Assembly (NCBI GenBank): GCA_964243435.1
Contig: CAXTFM010000008.1
Coordinates: 1 to 57,669, forward strand
Direction of reading: 5' to 3'
Source: RH-AL1 sp964243435
Lineage (GTDB): Bacteria > Pseudomonadota > Alphaproteobacteria > Rhizobiales > Beijerinckiaceae
DNA: 57,669 nucleotides
The notes below the pieces were generated by a model. That model was given only the letters and a program-made list of their open reading frames with translations, did no database searches and was not told where the DNA came from. Of this stretch, positions 35,235 through 44,315 are shown piece by piece; within the stretch, counting starts at the first letter, position 1; each line of letters starts with the position of its first letter. A program made the translations under genes and the position numbers.

Positions 35235-36263
35235 TCACGCCGCGTCTGCCGCTCCATCGGTCGCCGGCTGCCGGTACACCTTTAACCGTTTGATCCGTCG
35301 CGGGTCGGCGTCGAGCACTTCGAACTCGAAACCGCCCTCCACGACGATCTCGCCGCGCACAGGCACGTGGCCGGCGAGCGCGGTGACGAGGCCGCCCGCC
35401 GTTTCGACGTCTTCCGCGTCGCTCAAGCCTTCGAGGTCGGTGCCAAGTGCCGCCGACAGGTCGTCGAGCCCGGCGCGGGCGTCGACGAAGAAGCTGCCCT
35501 TGCCGTCCGCTTCGATCTTGGGCTCCTCCGCGTCGTCATGCTCGTCCTCGATGTCGCCGACGATCATCTCCACGATGTCCTCGATGGAGGCGAGGCCCTC
35601 GGTGCCGCCGTACTCGTCGATGACGAGTGCCATGTGGGTGCGCGTCGCCTGCATCTTCACCAACAGGTCGAGCGCCGGCATGGAGGGCGGCACGAACAGC
35701 ACCGGGCGCAGGATCTTCGCCGCCGACAGGGGCTGCGTCAGGTCCAGCGCGCCGAGCCGGCGCACCATCTTCTCCGGCGCCAGCTTGTCGGGGGTGGACC
35801 CGTCCATCGGCACGCCGGCGTCGGACTTGGCGGAGTCGACCTTCGCGATCTCGTCCTGCCCCATCGGCTCCTCCGCGCTGGCGATGTGGTCGATGAGGTC
35901 GCGCACATGGATCATGCCGCGCGGATCGTCCAGCGTCGCGCCATAGACCGGCAGGCGCGAATGGCCGGCGGTGCGGAACATCGCCAACACCTCCGACAAC
36001 GTCTGGTTGAGCCCGACCGCGACGATGTCGGCGCGCGGCACCATCACATCGACGACCCCGAGTTCGTGCAGCGCGAGGACGTTCTTCATCATCGTGCGCT
36101 CTTGCGCCGAGAAGTCGGTCTGCGCGGCGGTGTCCTCCAGCGCGTCCTGGATGTCGTCGCGCACCGACGCGCCGCCGAGCCCGAACAGGGCGCGCAGTCG
36201 GTCGACGAGCCGCGGCTTGACGTTCTCGTCGGCCGCGACGCGATGGAGTGCGCCGTCGCTCAC
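35235..36263 (-). CDS. corC: CorC/HlyC family CBS-domain protein
   Basis: A 342-residue soluble protein with a pair of CBS domains (about residues 65-230, with VMVPRADIVAV, SRLPVYGATLDDPRGMIHVRDL and THMALVIDEYGGTEGL) and a C-terminal CorC/HlyC transporter-associated domain (about 250-335). No DUF21 membrane part is present, as expected for CorC. It is linked to magnesium and cobalt handling; the exact role is unsettled. The ATG overlaps the ybeY stop. Confidence 0.94.
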   Translation of the reverse strand: MSDGALHRVAADENVKPRLVDRLRALFGLGGASVRDDIQDALEDTAAQTDFSAQERTMMKNVLALHELGVVDVMVPRADIVAVGLNQTLSEVLAMFRTAGHSRLPVYGATLDDPRGMIHVRDLIDHIASAEEPMGQDEIAKVDSAKSDAGVPMDGSTPDKLAPEKMVRRLGALDLTQPLSAAKILRPVLFVPPSMPALDLLVKMQATRTHMALVIDEYGGTEGLASIEDIVEMIVGDIEDEHDDAEEPKIEADGKGSFFVDARAGLDDLSAALGTDLEGLSDAEDVETAGGLVTALAGHVPVRGEIVVEGGFEFEVLDADPRRIKRLKVYRQPATDGAADAA

Positions 36264-36778
36264 CGTGCGACCTCGACCGCCGCCATCGGCTGCGCCTCGT
36301 CATAGGGCGAGGCGATGCCGAGGGCGGCCAAGGCGCGGACCTCCAGCGCCTCCATGCGCTCGGCCTCCTCCTCCGCCTCGTGGTCGAGGCCGAGAAGGTG
36401 CAGCAACCCGTGAACGACGAGATGGGTGAGGTGGTCGGCGCGGGTCGTGCCGCGCTCGGCCGCTTCGCGCGCGACCGTTTCGTAGGCGACCACGATATCG
36501 CCGAGCGTCGTCGCTCGAACCGGCGCGGCGGACGGAAACGACAACACGTTGGTCGGCGCGTCGATGCCGCGCCATTGCCGGTTGAGGCCCTGGATGAAGG
36601 CATCGTCGCAGAGCACGAGGCTGACGTCGGCGCCGTTCGGTACGGTGACTTCCGCGCGGTCGACTTGCCGGAGCGCCGCGGCGACCGCTCGCTCGGCGAG
36701 CGCCTGGAGCGCGGCAGGAGCCGCAACGTCGGTCACCCAACTGTCGTCGTCGATCGCGAGATCGATGGTAAGGGGCAT
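36260..36778 (-). CDS. ybeY: Endoribonuclease YbeY
   Basis: A 172-residue single-strand RNA endonuclease for 16S rRNA 3' maturation and ribosome quality control. The zinc motif HGLLHLLGLDH is intact, and PTNVLSFP is the conserved upstream block. ATG 36778 follows the phoH stop by one base; an in-frame ATG at 36796 would overlap phoH. It belongs to the phoH-ybeY-corC run. Confidence 0.96.
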   Translation of the reverse strand: MPLTIDLAIDDDSWVTDVAAPAALQALAERAVAAALRQVDRAEVTVPNGADVSLVLCDDAFIQGLNRQWRGIDAPTNVLSFPSAAPVRATTLGDIVVAYETVAREAAERGTTRADHLTHLVVHGLLHLLGLDHEAEEEAERMEALEVRALAALGIASPYDEAQPMAAVEVAR

Positions 36779-36779
36779 G

Positions 36780-37865
36780 TCAGCTTTTGCTTCCACCTCC
36801 CGCAGCCATGTCGTGCGCCCGTTCCTGCGCCCGGCGCTGCGCGCCCTCGTAGGCGCCGACGATGCGGCGCACGAGGTCGTGGCGCACCACGTCCGCCTCG
36901 CGGAACTGCACGTGGCCGATGCCCTCCAGGCCCGACAACAGCGACACCGCCTCGGCGAGGCCGGAGCGCTGGCCGTGGGGCAGGTCGATCTGCGTGGGAT
37001 CGCCGGTGACGATCATGCGCGAGTTCTCGCCGAGGCGCGTCAAGAACATCTTCATCTGGGTGGAAGCGGCGTTCTGCGCCTCGTCGAGCAACACGCAGGC
37101 GTTGGACAGGGTTCGCCCGCGCATGAAGGCGAGCGGCGCCACCTCGATCATGCCCGTCTGCAACCCGCGCTCGACGAGGCGGGGGTCCATGAAGTCGTTG
37201 AGGGCGTCGAAGATCGGGCGCAGGTAAGGGTCGACCTTGTCTCGCATGTCGCCGGGAAGGAAGCCGAGCCGCTCGCCGGCCTCGACCGCCGGGCGCGACA
37301 GGATAAGGCGCTCCACCACGCCCTGTTCGAGCAACGACACGGCGTGGCCCACGGCGAGCCAGGTCTTGCCGGTGCCGGCCGGTCCCTCGGCGAAGACCAG
37401 CTCGTAGCGCTTCAGCGCGCGCAGGTACACGTTCTGCGCGACGTTGCGGGCACGTACCGGGCCGCGCCGGCGCGTGGCGACGATGTCGAAGGGCGTCTTG
37501 TCGCCGCTCGCGTCGGCCGCCGCGGCGGGGAACAGCACGCCTTGCAGCATGCCCTCCTGGATGGCGCCGTCGATGTCACCCATGGTGAGGACTTGCCCGC
37601 CCTTGACCCGGTCGTAAAGGAGCTGGAGCACGTGGCGCGTCCGCTCGCAGGCCTCGGGCGGCCCCTTGATCGCGACCTGGTTGCCAAGCGCGTGGGCGAC
37701 GACGCCGAGCGCGCGCTCGATGCGGGCGATGTTCTGGTCGTACTGCCCGAACAGGGCGGAGGCGTACCGGTTGTCGGGAAAGGTCACGGTCACTTCGCGC
37801 GGCATCGTCGCGTTGGCGGAGGCGGGCAGGGCGAGCGATCCGCCCGTGCGGGTCGGCGCTTTCAA
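36780..37865 (-). CDS. ybeZ: PhoH-like ATPase YbeZ
   Basis: A 361-residue PhoH-family ATPase with a Walker A GPAGTGKTWLAVG (around residues 168-180), Walker B-like VLLDEAQNA and QMKMFLTRLGENSRMIVTGDPTQIDLP. The N-terminal part (about residues 40-110) is a KH-like RNA-binding segment. It works with YbeY in rRNA processing. The ATG overlaps the miaB stop by four bases, and ybeY follows after one base. Confidence 0.95.
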   Translation of the reverse strand: MKAPTRTGGSLALPASANATMPREVTVTFPDNRYASALFGQYDQNIARIERALGVVAHALGNQVAIKGPPEACERTRHVLQLLYDRVKGGQVLTMGDIDGAIQEGMLQGVLFPAAAADASGDKTPFDIVATRRRGPVRARNVAQNVYLRALKRYELVFAEGPAGTGKTWLAVGHAVSLLEQGVVERLILSRPAVEAGERLGFLPGDMRDKVDPYLRPIFDALNDFMDPRLVERGLQTGMIEVAPLAFMRGRTLSNACVLLDEAQNAASTQMKMFLTRLGENSRMIVTGDPTQIDLPHGQRSGLAEAVSLLSGLEGIGHVQFREADVVRHDLVRRIVGAYEGAQRRAQERAHDMAAGGGSKS

Positions 37866-39289
37866 GCGGACATCCTTTCGGGCGTGGCGATCCGGGCGTC
37901 GACGCGCGTGCCAAACAGCGAGTTCGCGCCGCGTGCGGCGATCGTCACGGGCGCAAGCGTGCCAATGAGGGTAGGCGGGCCGTCCATCTGCACCTGTTGC
38001 AGGTAGGGCGTCTTGCCCGTGAGCTGGCCGGGGTGGCGACCCGTACGCTCCAGCAGCACGTCGAGCGTGCGGCCGACGGTTGCGGCGTTGAAGCGCTGCC
38101 GTTGCTCCTCCAACAGGTGCTGCAGCGCGGCCAGCCGCTCCGCCTTGGCAGCCTCGGGCACCTGTCCGGCCATCTCCGCCGCGGGCGTGCCGGGGCGCGG
38201 TGAATACTTGAACGAGAAGCTCGACGCGAAGCCGACGCGGGCGATGAGGTCGAGCGTTGCGGCAAAGTCGGCGTCGGTTTCGCCGGGAAAGCCCACGATA
38301 AAGTCGGACGACAGCGCTAGGTCGGCGCGCGCCGCGCGCAGCCTGTCCACCAGGTCGAAGTAGCGGCCGGCGGTGTGACGACGGTTCATCGCCTTCAACA
38401 CGCGGTCCGAGCCGGACTGCACCGGCAGGTGCAGGAAGGGCATCAGCGCGGGTAGGTCACGGTGGGCGGCGACGAGGTCGTCGTCCATGTCGTTGGGATG
38501 GCTCGTGGTGTAACGCAGCCGCGCGAGGCCGGGCACGGCCGCGAGGCGGCGGCACAGGTCGGCGAGGCCGGTGCTGCGCCCCCCCGCGTCGAGCCCATGA
38601 TAGCCGTTGACGTTCTGCCCGAGCAGGGTGACCTCGCGTACGCCCGCTGCGGCCAGCGCCTCCGCTTCGGCGACGATCGCCGCGACCGGACGCGACGTTT
38701 CGGCGCCGCGCGTGTAGGGCACGACGCAGAAGGTGCAGAACCTGTCGCAGCCTTCCTGCACGGTGAGGAAGGCGGACGGGCCGCGCGCGGTCGCCTGCCG
38801 GCGCGTCGGCATCGGCAGGCGGGCGAATTTGTCGCCGAACTCGGTCGCGATGGCGCGCTCGGCCTGTCCAGTCGCAGCGGCGCGCGCGGCGGCGACGAGT
38901 TCGGGCAGGCGGTGATAGGATTGCGGACCGACGACGACGTCCACCGCTTTTTCGCGGCGCATGATCTCGCCGCCCTCCGCTTGCGCCACGCAGCCGGCGA
39001 CCACCAGGGTCGTGTCGTGCCCCGCCGCCCGACGTTCGCCCTTGAGGAGCCGGACCTTGCCGAGTTCGGAGAAGATCTTCTCGGTGGCGCGCTCGCGGAT
39101 GTGGCAGGTGTTGAGGATGACGAGGTCGGCGTCGTCGATGCGGGCGGTCTCGTCGTAACCGTCGCCGGCCAGCAGGTCGCCCATGCGCTGGGCGTCGTAT
39201 ACGTTCATCTGGCAGCCATAGGACTTGATGAAGACCCTGCGACGGGGCGCACCATCGGCTGTGGCGGTCGTGTGAAGCGGTTGCGTCAT
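37862..39289 (-). CDS. miaB: tRNA-2-methylthio-N6-dimethylallyladenosine synthase
   Basis: A 475-residue radical SAM methylthiotransferase that modifies A37 of tRNAs reading UNN codons. The N-terminal UPF0004 domain has SYGCQMN, NTCHIRE and VAGCVAQ, which hold one 4Fe-4S cluster. The radical SAM motif CDRFCTFC follows at about residues 181-188, and a TRAM domain ends the protein (LDVLLERTGRHPGQLTGKTPY). All six cysteines are present. Confidence 0.97.
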   Translation of the reverse strand: MTQPLHTTATADGAPRRRVFIKSYGCQMNVYDAQRMGDLLAGDGYDETARIDDADLVILNTCHIRERATEKIFSELGKVRLLKGERRAAGHDTTLVVAGCVAQAEGGEIMRREKAVDVVVGPQSYHRLPELVAAARAAATGQAERAIATEFGDKFARLPMPTRRQATARGPSAFLTVQEGCDRFCTFCVVPYTRGAETSRPVAAIVAEAEALAAAGVREVTLLGQNVNGYHGLDAGGRSTGLADLCRRLAAVPGLARLRYTTSHPNDMDDDLVAAHRDLPALMPFLHLPVQSGSDRVLKAMNRRHTAGRYFDLVDRLRAARADLALSSDFIVGFPGETDADFAATLDLIARVGFASSFSFKYSPRPGTPAAEMAGQVPEAAKAERLAALQHLLEEQRQRFNAATVGRTLDVLLERTGRHPGQLTGKTPYLQQVQMDGPPTLIGTLAPVTIAARGANSLFGTRVDARIATPERMSA

Positions 39290-39397
39290 CGATCCTGCTG
39301 TGGCGCGGGCGCGCCCTGTTCCAATCGTTCTAAGCTGTTTTCATGCGCAAGAGAACCGGGCAGGCAAAGAAGCCGCGCCTTTCCTGCGCCGCGCCCG

Positions 39398-39877
39398 TCA
39401 GCGCAGGCTGCGCCGCAGGATGTAGGCGGTGGCCGCCTCGCCGTCCGGCTTGCGGTAATATGACTTGCGTTCGCCGACGCGCGCGAAGCCGAAGCGCGCG
39501 TAGAGAGCGAGGGCAGCCGCGTTCTGCGCCTCGACCTCCAGGAACCAGGTTCTGGCGCCGGCGAGCTGAAGCTGCTTCACATTGGCGCCGATGAGCCGGC
39601 CGGCGATGCCGAGCCCGCGCTTGCGCGGCCCGACCCCGATCGTCAGGATTTCCGCCTCGTCGGCGGCGACGCGCGACAGGATAAGGCCGTGCAAGTCGCC
39701 ACCCCGGCCGAAGGCGCCGTCGGCATAGGTGGTACGGGCGGTCAAAAGGGCCTCCAGGTCGTCGGCCGGCCAAGCATAGGTGAAGCACTCCGCGTGGAGT
39801 GCGGAGGCCGCCTCGCTGTGTTCGGCGCCGAGGCGGGCGATGGTCGGCGGCGCTTCCCTAACGAAGGGGTTGAACAT
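39398..39877 (-). CDS. rimI: Ribosomal protein S18-alanine N-acetyltransferase
   Basis: A 159-residue GNAT acetyltransferase in the RimI position between tsaB and miaB. The acetyl-CoA loop is recognisable as ILTIGVGPRKRGLGIAGRLI, followed by LEVEAQNAAALALYARFGF. E. coli RimI acetylates S18; that this protein does the same is inferred from order and family. The tsaB stop lies six bases before its start. Confidence 0.9.
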   Translation of the reverse strand: MFNPFVREAPPTIARLGAEHSEAASALHAECFTYAWPADDLEALLTARTTYADGAFGRGGDLHGLILSRVAADEAEILTIGVGPRKRGLGIAGRLIGANVKQLQLAGARTWFLEVEAQNAAALALYARFGFARVGERKSYYRKPDGEAATAYILRRSLR

Positions 39878-39883
39878 GGCCGG

Positions 39884-40588
39884 TCATGCGGGTTCGGGCG
39901 TCGGCCGCGGGTTGTCCTGCGGCGGCGGCGCCGACGGCTTGGCATCGGGCGCCTTGAGGTAGAGCGGGCGCGGCGGCGCGCTGGCTGGGTCGGCGAGGAG
40001 GCCGAGGCGGGCGACGAAGGCGATGTCGGGGGCGACACGGTCGCCGATGATCTCGGCGGTCAGCCCGCGATGCCAGGCCTCGATGGCGAGCAACGGTGCG
40101 CCGGAGCCGGCCAAGCGCAGCGGCCCCTCGCCGATGGCGCGGATCGCGTCCTCCTTGGAGGCGAAGCGCGGCATTAGCAGGATGCCGCCGTCCGGGCGGA
40201 AGGCGGCGAAGAACACGTGGCCGTGGCGCGCGTCGATGGCGACCACCACCGTGCCCGCCGCCTCGTCGAGAATGAGCGGAGCGGCCAGCGCGGCGAGGGT
40301 CGACACGCCGACGGCCGGGACCGCGCAGGCCAGCGCGATCGCTCGCGCGGCGGCGATGCCGACCCTGAGCCCGGTGAACGAGCCCGGACCCACGGTGACC
40401 GCGACGCGGTCAAGCGATGCGAAGCCGCCGGCGACGCGGCCGACGACCCGCTCGATGAGCGGGATCAACGCCTCGGCGTGCCCGCGCTCCATGCCGAGCG
40501 ATTCGGCCGACTCGGCCGCCGTCGCGCCTTCGCTCAGGACGCAGGCGGAAACCGCGGGCAGGGCGGTATCGATCGCCAGAATCTTCAT
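39884..40588 (-). CDS. tsaB: tRNA threonylcarbamoyladenosine biosynthesis protein TsaB
   Basis: A 234-residue ASKHA-fold protein that supports TsaD in making t6A37 on tRNA. It starts MKILAIDTALPAVSACVL and has the PGSFTGLRVG block; AIDARHGHVFFAAF follows. I use ATG 40588, matching the usual MxILAIDT start; another ATG lies six bases upstream. The C-terminal 25 residues are Pro/Ala-rich. rimI and miaB follow on the same strand. Confidence 0.94.
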   Translation of the reverse strand: MKILAIDTALPAVSACVLSEGATAAESAESLGMERGHAEALIPLIERVVGRVAGGFASLDRVAVTVGPGSFTGLRVGIAAARAIALACAVPAVGVSTLAALAAPLILDEAAGTVVVAIDARHGHVFFAAFRPDGGILLMPRFASKEDAIRAIGEGPLRLAGSGAPLLAIEAWHRGLTAEIIGDRVAPDIAFVARLGLLADPASAPPRPLYLKAPDAKPSAPPPQDNPRPTPEPA

Positions 40589-40942
40589 CGCCATGACTGT
40601 GAGGCTTTTACGCCTCCTGATCAATTCGTTAGGTGGAGGGAAGCCGAACGGCGCAGATGCGATGGCCGAAGTGCGGCTTCCTCGCCGGCCACCCGCCGCG
40701 TCGGGAGCGTGGATGAAACGCGCCGCTTTCACCCGCCACTTCAACGGACGCTGTCAACGCAGTTCCCGTCGGCAAGGTCGCTCGTCGCGGGACCGCGTAT
40801 TCCGAAGGGTGTCTGCGTCCTCCTGGCTGCGGAACCTAAACTGCCAGCACTGCTTGGCCGCACAGGGATGGGGTTCCCCGTCAAGCGTCGTCCAGGCTGA
40901 TAACTCCCGCTCTCTCGATTACGCTCGATGCGAAGGGGTAGG
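40589..40942. other. Divergent gap between tsaB and the MFS carrier
   Basis: This 354-base stretch separates tsaB from the divergent transporter gene. Short frames in it are antisense or low quality. It must hold promoters for both sides, but I could not identify a clear -35/-10 pair. It also marks the switch from a conserved core block to accessory DNA. Confidence 0.5.
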
Positions 40943-42304
40943 ATGTTGAAGCCTGAATCAAACAACGAAACATTGATTAACAGGGTTGGCGATGGTGGGC
41001 AGTACACTGGCAGATTGCAGGGTCCCTTACCGACGGCAATCGAAAATCAAACCACGCCCGGCTCGATTGATCGCCGACGGTGGCGATACCTGCTTTTGAG
41101 CGTCCTTTGCATGGTGATGATCGCGAACTTCCAATACGGATGGTCGGTCTTCGTCATCCCCCTGCACGAAAGGAATGGATGGGATGTTTCCGCAATCCAA
41201 TACAGCTTCACGATCTTTGTAGCTTTGGAAACGTGGGGGACTCCGTTCAGCGGCTGGATCACCGACAAAATAGGACCGCGGTTCGGTCCGCGCTTCGTCA
41301 TGGGCTGCGGCGGGATCTTGGTTGCAGCCGGTTGGATCATCGACTCCTATGCAGCCGGGCTCGCCGCACTCTACGTCGGTGGCGCCTGCGCGGGCCTTGG
41401 AGCCGGTGCCGTTTACTGCGTCGCTGTCGGAACAGCGGTAAAATGGTTTTCAGACAACAGGGGCTTGGCTGTCGGGCTCGTCGCCGGAGGATTTGGAGCT
41501 GGAGCCGCGCTGACCATCATCCCGATCCAAGCCGTGATCGGCGCGAGCGGCTATTCCGCTGCCTTCTTTTGGTTCGGCTTGGCCCAGGGCGCGATCGTTC
41601 TGATCGCTGCGCAGTTCGTGCGCCATCCCCACCCTCACGAACTGCCGACGGGCGTTGTCGCCAAGGTCCAACAATCCAGCCACAGCTTCACGAGCCGACA
41701 AGTACTACGCAGTCGCGTGTTCTGGGTCCTCTACGTGCTGGACCTCCTGATGTGTGCCGGCGGCTTGATTGCGACCGCTTACCTCGCACCGATCGCGACG
41801 TCGTTCCACATTTCCAATGCGACCCTCGCATTCGGGGTCACGGCGCTTTCGGTCGCACTCGTGTTCGCCAACGTGATGAACGGGATCGCGCGGCCGCTGT
41901 TCGGATGGCTCTCCGATCGCGCCGGCCTTTGGCAGACCATGGCGTTCGCCTTTTCGTTGGGTGCGCTCAGCTACTTCCTTCTAAATATGACGGGAAGAAG
42001 CCCATACGCGTTCATTTTCTTCACCGGCATGATCTTCTTTTGCTGGGGCGAAATCTTCAGCCTGTTTCCCGCCATGTGCACGGACTTGTTCGGACCCAAA
42101 TTTGCGACGACGAACTCCGCACTGCTTTACACATCGAAAGGCGTCGCTGCTTTTCTGGTCCCGCTCGGAGCCGTTGCCGTCCGGCTGACCGGTAGCTGGA
42201 GCATCGTCCTGATGGTGGCGACGACCATCAACATCATTGCGGTCGTCCTGGTGATTGCCGTTCTCAGGCCCGCGGCCAACCGGCATCATGAGTTCGCGGC
42301 GTAG
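40943..42304 (+). CDS. MFS transporter, oxalate/formate antiporter type
   Basis: A 453-residue major facilitator with about 12 membrane helices. The first helix reads WRYLLLSVLCMVMIANFQYGWSVF, typical of the OxlT/OFA family, and the loop 2-3 motif is GWITDKIGPRFGPRF. OFA members carry oxalate, formate or other monocarboxylates. No formyl-CoA transferase or oxalyl-CoA decarboxylase gene lies beside it, so oxalate is only one possibility. Base use is less GC-rich than in the tsaB-corC block, suggesting transfer. GGTAGG precedes the ATG. Confidence 0.88.
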   Translation: MLKPESNNETLINRVGDGGQYTGRLQGPLPTAIENQTTPGSIDRRRWRYLLLSVLCMVMIANFQYGWSVFVIPLHERNGWDVSAIQYSFTIFVALETWGTPFSGWITDKIGPRFGPRFVMGCGGILVAAGWIIDSYAAGLAALYVGGACAGLGAGAVYCVAVGTAVKWFSDNRGLAVGLVAGGFGAGAALTIIPIQAVIGASGYSAAFFWFGLAQGAIVLIAAQFVRHPHPHELPTGVVAKVQQSSHSFTSRQVLRSRVFWVLYVLDLLMCAGGLIATAYLAPIATSFHISNATLAFGVTALSVALVFANVMNGIARPLFGWLSDRAGLWQTMAFAFSLGALSYFLLNMTGRSPYAFIFFTGMIFFCWGEIFSLFPAMCTDLFGPKFATTNSALLYTSKGVAAFLVPLGAVAVRLTGSWSIVLMVATTINIIAVVLVIAVLRPAANRHHEFAA

Positions 42305-42383
42305 TGGAAAATCGCTTGAAGCGGGCCAAGAACCTTCATGCCGATCCTGATTGCACAGTTGAAAGCCAAAGGGAGCATTCTCC

Positions 42384-42521
42384 ATGTCGGAGTCAAAGAA
42401 GCCGTCGCGGCCGGAGCCCAGGCCAGAGTTATGGAAAAAGATCACGGGTCGATGGGGAGCGCATGGGACCGAGTCCCTTGCGGCCGTAAAGACGTCGTTG
42501 ACGAAGCAGGCGGGGCGATAG
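42384..42521 (+). CDS. Possible 45-residue protein after the MFS gene
   Basis: An ATG with GGGAG eight bases upstream opens a 45-residue frame rich in charged residues (KKPSRPEPRPELWKKITGRWGAHG...). There is no membrane segment. It begins 79 bases after the transporter stop and could be a small companion protein. I recognise no family. Confidence 0.35.
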   Translation: MSESKKPSRPEPRPELWKKITGRWGAHGTESLAAVKTSLTKQAGR

Positions 42522-43055
42522 TCGACCGGGTATCGTGCTGGTCGGCGATCTCGGGACCCAAGGGAAAGCTGCCGCGCTCAACGATTTCACCTTCCGCAAA
42601 AGCGCTGGCGTCGGCATCGATCCAGCGAGCGCGTTCGGTGTCGGCGTTCATGCCCTAGCTCGATGTTGATCGGTGGCAGGCAGGATCGTCGGTACGGGCG
42701 AACGCGCAACCATCCTCTCGAGCTCGGTACCGCGGTCACGAGCCGATCGTGCCATGCGCGGGGCTCGTGCTACCCGATCGCTTGATGGCGTCATTCTGCG
42801 TTCCGGTTCGCTTGTGTCGGGCATGCTGCCAATCGCATGATGAATCTACGGATGCCCCTCGCGTCGTCGAGAAGCCAATGCTCTGCGCTCGACTGGGTCG
42901 CACAACCGGCGCATCGCCATCGTCGTACGCGCAACTGTCGCGGCTGAATGCGAGAAGGCGCCGCACCGCCGGAGCGAGACAAGGCGATTTAAAAGGGAAA
43001 GCGGCAATCCCGGCGCTCGGCAGAATGGAAGCGTCCGTACCGGGCAAGGCGGTCC
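42522..43055. other. Stretch without a recognised gene
   Basis: Several overlapping frames of 60-105 codons lie here on both strands, but none shows family motifs or consistent codon use. The segment 42522-42655 in one plus-strand frame reads like a fragment of a protein (GIVLVGDLGTQGKAAALNDF...) with no proper start, which may be a gene remnant. Confidence 0.45.
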
Positions 43056-43413
43056 CTACGTAATCATCACGATCTCGACCTCGCCACCGGCTATAAGCGT
43101 CGTGATGCCTCTGCCAATCACGGTGGACGCCAGCCTGGACACGTACGACACCGTCCCGGCCGTCGGATCCACCTCAGCCTCGTTGAGCCGGACGTCTAAG
43201 TAGCGGAGATCGCGCCCTCGCACGGGCGAGGGCGCGTCGGTCACCGTCGCGTCCTTCGCCGACATGATGCGTCGCGAGGTCGAGGCGGGCCTGCGCCACC
43301 GCGGTCTCATGCTGCGCGAGGCCGGTCCCCGTCACGAGTTTGGGATGCGGGGACACCGGCCGGTCGCGCAGGTCGAGGGCCGCCGCGTTCTCGATGGCAC
43401 CTTCTTTTCGCGA
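43056..43413 (-). pseudogene. Decayed GreA/GreB-family gene
   Basis: Two frames on the minus strand together match a rhizobial GreA-like protein. Around 43300-43413 one frame reads SRKEGAIENAAALDLRDR then PVSPHPKLVT and GLAQHE, the start of such proteins. The other frame gives GRDLRYLDVRLNEAEV, then DPTAGTVSYVSRLA and AGGEVEIVMI, the usual end. The frames join only with a shift near 43250-43300, and about 30 residues that should carry the VTF/VGEDEAD part are missing. So it has both a frameshift and an internal deletion. Confidence 0.65.
43211..43236. repeat. Perfect 10-bp inverted repeat in the GreA-like remnant
   Basis: CGCGCCCTCG at 43211-43220 pairs exactly with 43227-43236 around CACGGG. 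It lies within the broken GreA-like gene close to the frame break. It may be a chance hairpin, a small palindromic element, or the cause of the damage. Confidence 0.6.
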
Positions 43414-43763
43414 TGAACCCGACGCCGGCGGCTGCAAGGTCACGGGCGACGATTTTCACAGTGTCGTCGGTTCCACGCACCGGCCCTTCACTGTTCTCCA
43501 AACATGCTGGACGTTGTCGAGAGGTCTACGCCGGAGATGATGAGCAAGCAGCAGCGTTGAAACGTGATGCATAGCGCGCAAGTCCATGGTGCGCAGCTTG
43601 ATGCAATCGTGAGCAGAGTGCCGAAATCATGAAGTTGTCACAGCGGTGCTTTACCGTTTAGTCTTGAAACCGAGCATCAGCCCAAGCAGCAAGGTCCGGT
43701 AGCGGTGATTGCAGTTCAAGCCTGACCGCTGGAACAAAGCCTACTCGGCGAAGGAACTTCCCG
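43414..43763. other. Stretch without a recognised gene
   Basis: This 350-base interval lies between the GreA-like remnant and the next secreted protein. It is less GC-rich near 43620-43700. I see no convincing open frame; the last part probably holds the promoter of the following gene. Confidence 0.45.
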
Positions 43764-44315
43764 ATGATCAAACCCGTGCCCGCCGCCTTGAGTGCGTTGA
43801 TGGTGTTTTTCGGTGCGTGTGCTGCCTCCGCAGGCGACGCGTTCCCGTCCGCCAGCAACTTCTCGATCACCTACACCTTCACGACCTCGACGCCAGCGGC
43901 ACCGAGCGACCTAGGCGGCGGGCGCGACCTCACCGTGAACAACTACCTCGTCACGACGATCAATGACGCGGGTAAAGGCTTGCTGCACAATACGGCCGGT
44001 CATTGCACCAACATCCGTTTCACCGATCGCCTTCAGCGGACGATCGACTCGAAAGGCTATTGTAACTTCAAGGATGCCGATGGCGACGTGCTTTATGCCG
44101 ACTACACGACCGGCGTCGTTTCCAGCAAAGCTATTACCATCACATTCACCTTCAAGTATGGTACAGGCAAGTACGACGGCATCACGGGCCAAGCCTATGG
44201 GCCGAACAGCAACAACCTTGACGATCAGGGCGCGTACCAGGCGGCAGGCAAGATGACCGGCAGCTATAGAATACAGCGGGCGACCACCGTTAGCCAAGAA
44301 GGTTTGCACGATTAG
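43764..44315 (+). CDS. Secreted protein of unknown function
   Basis: A 183-residue protein with a clear signal peptide (residues 1 to about 24, ending ASAG). The mature part alternates short strands rich in Thr, Ser, Asn and Gly (SITYTFTTST, ITITFTFKYGTGKYDGITG), which suggests a beta-barrel or lipocalin-like fold such as the allene oxide cyclase-like barrels. Two cysteines may form a disulfide. I cannot name the family. Confidence 0.65.
   Translation: MIKPVPAALSALMVFFGACAASAGDAFPSASNFSITYTFTTSTPAAPSDLGGGRDLTVNNYLVTTINDAGKGLLHNTAGHCTNIRFTDRLQRTIDSKGYCNFKDADGDVLYADYTTGVVSSKAITITFTFKYGTGKYDGITGQAYGPNSNNLDDQGAYQAAGKMTGSYRIQRATTVSQEGLHD

Noticed and set aside
42736..43063. Overlapping frames of about 103 codons on both strands
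   Set aside because: Both are full of Arg, Ser and Pro in a non-protein-like mix and have no motif; likely chance in decayed DNA.
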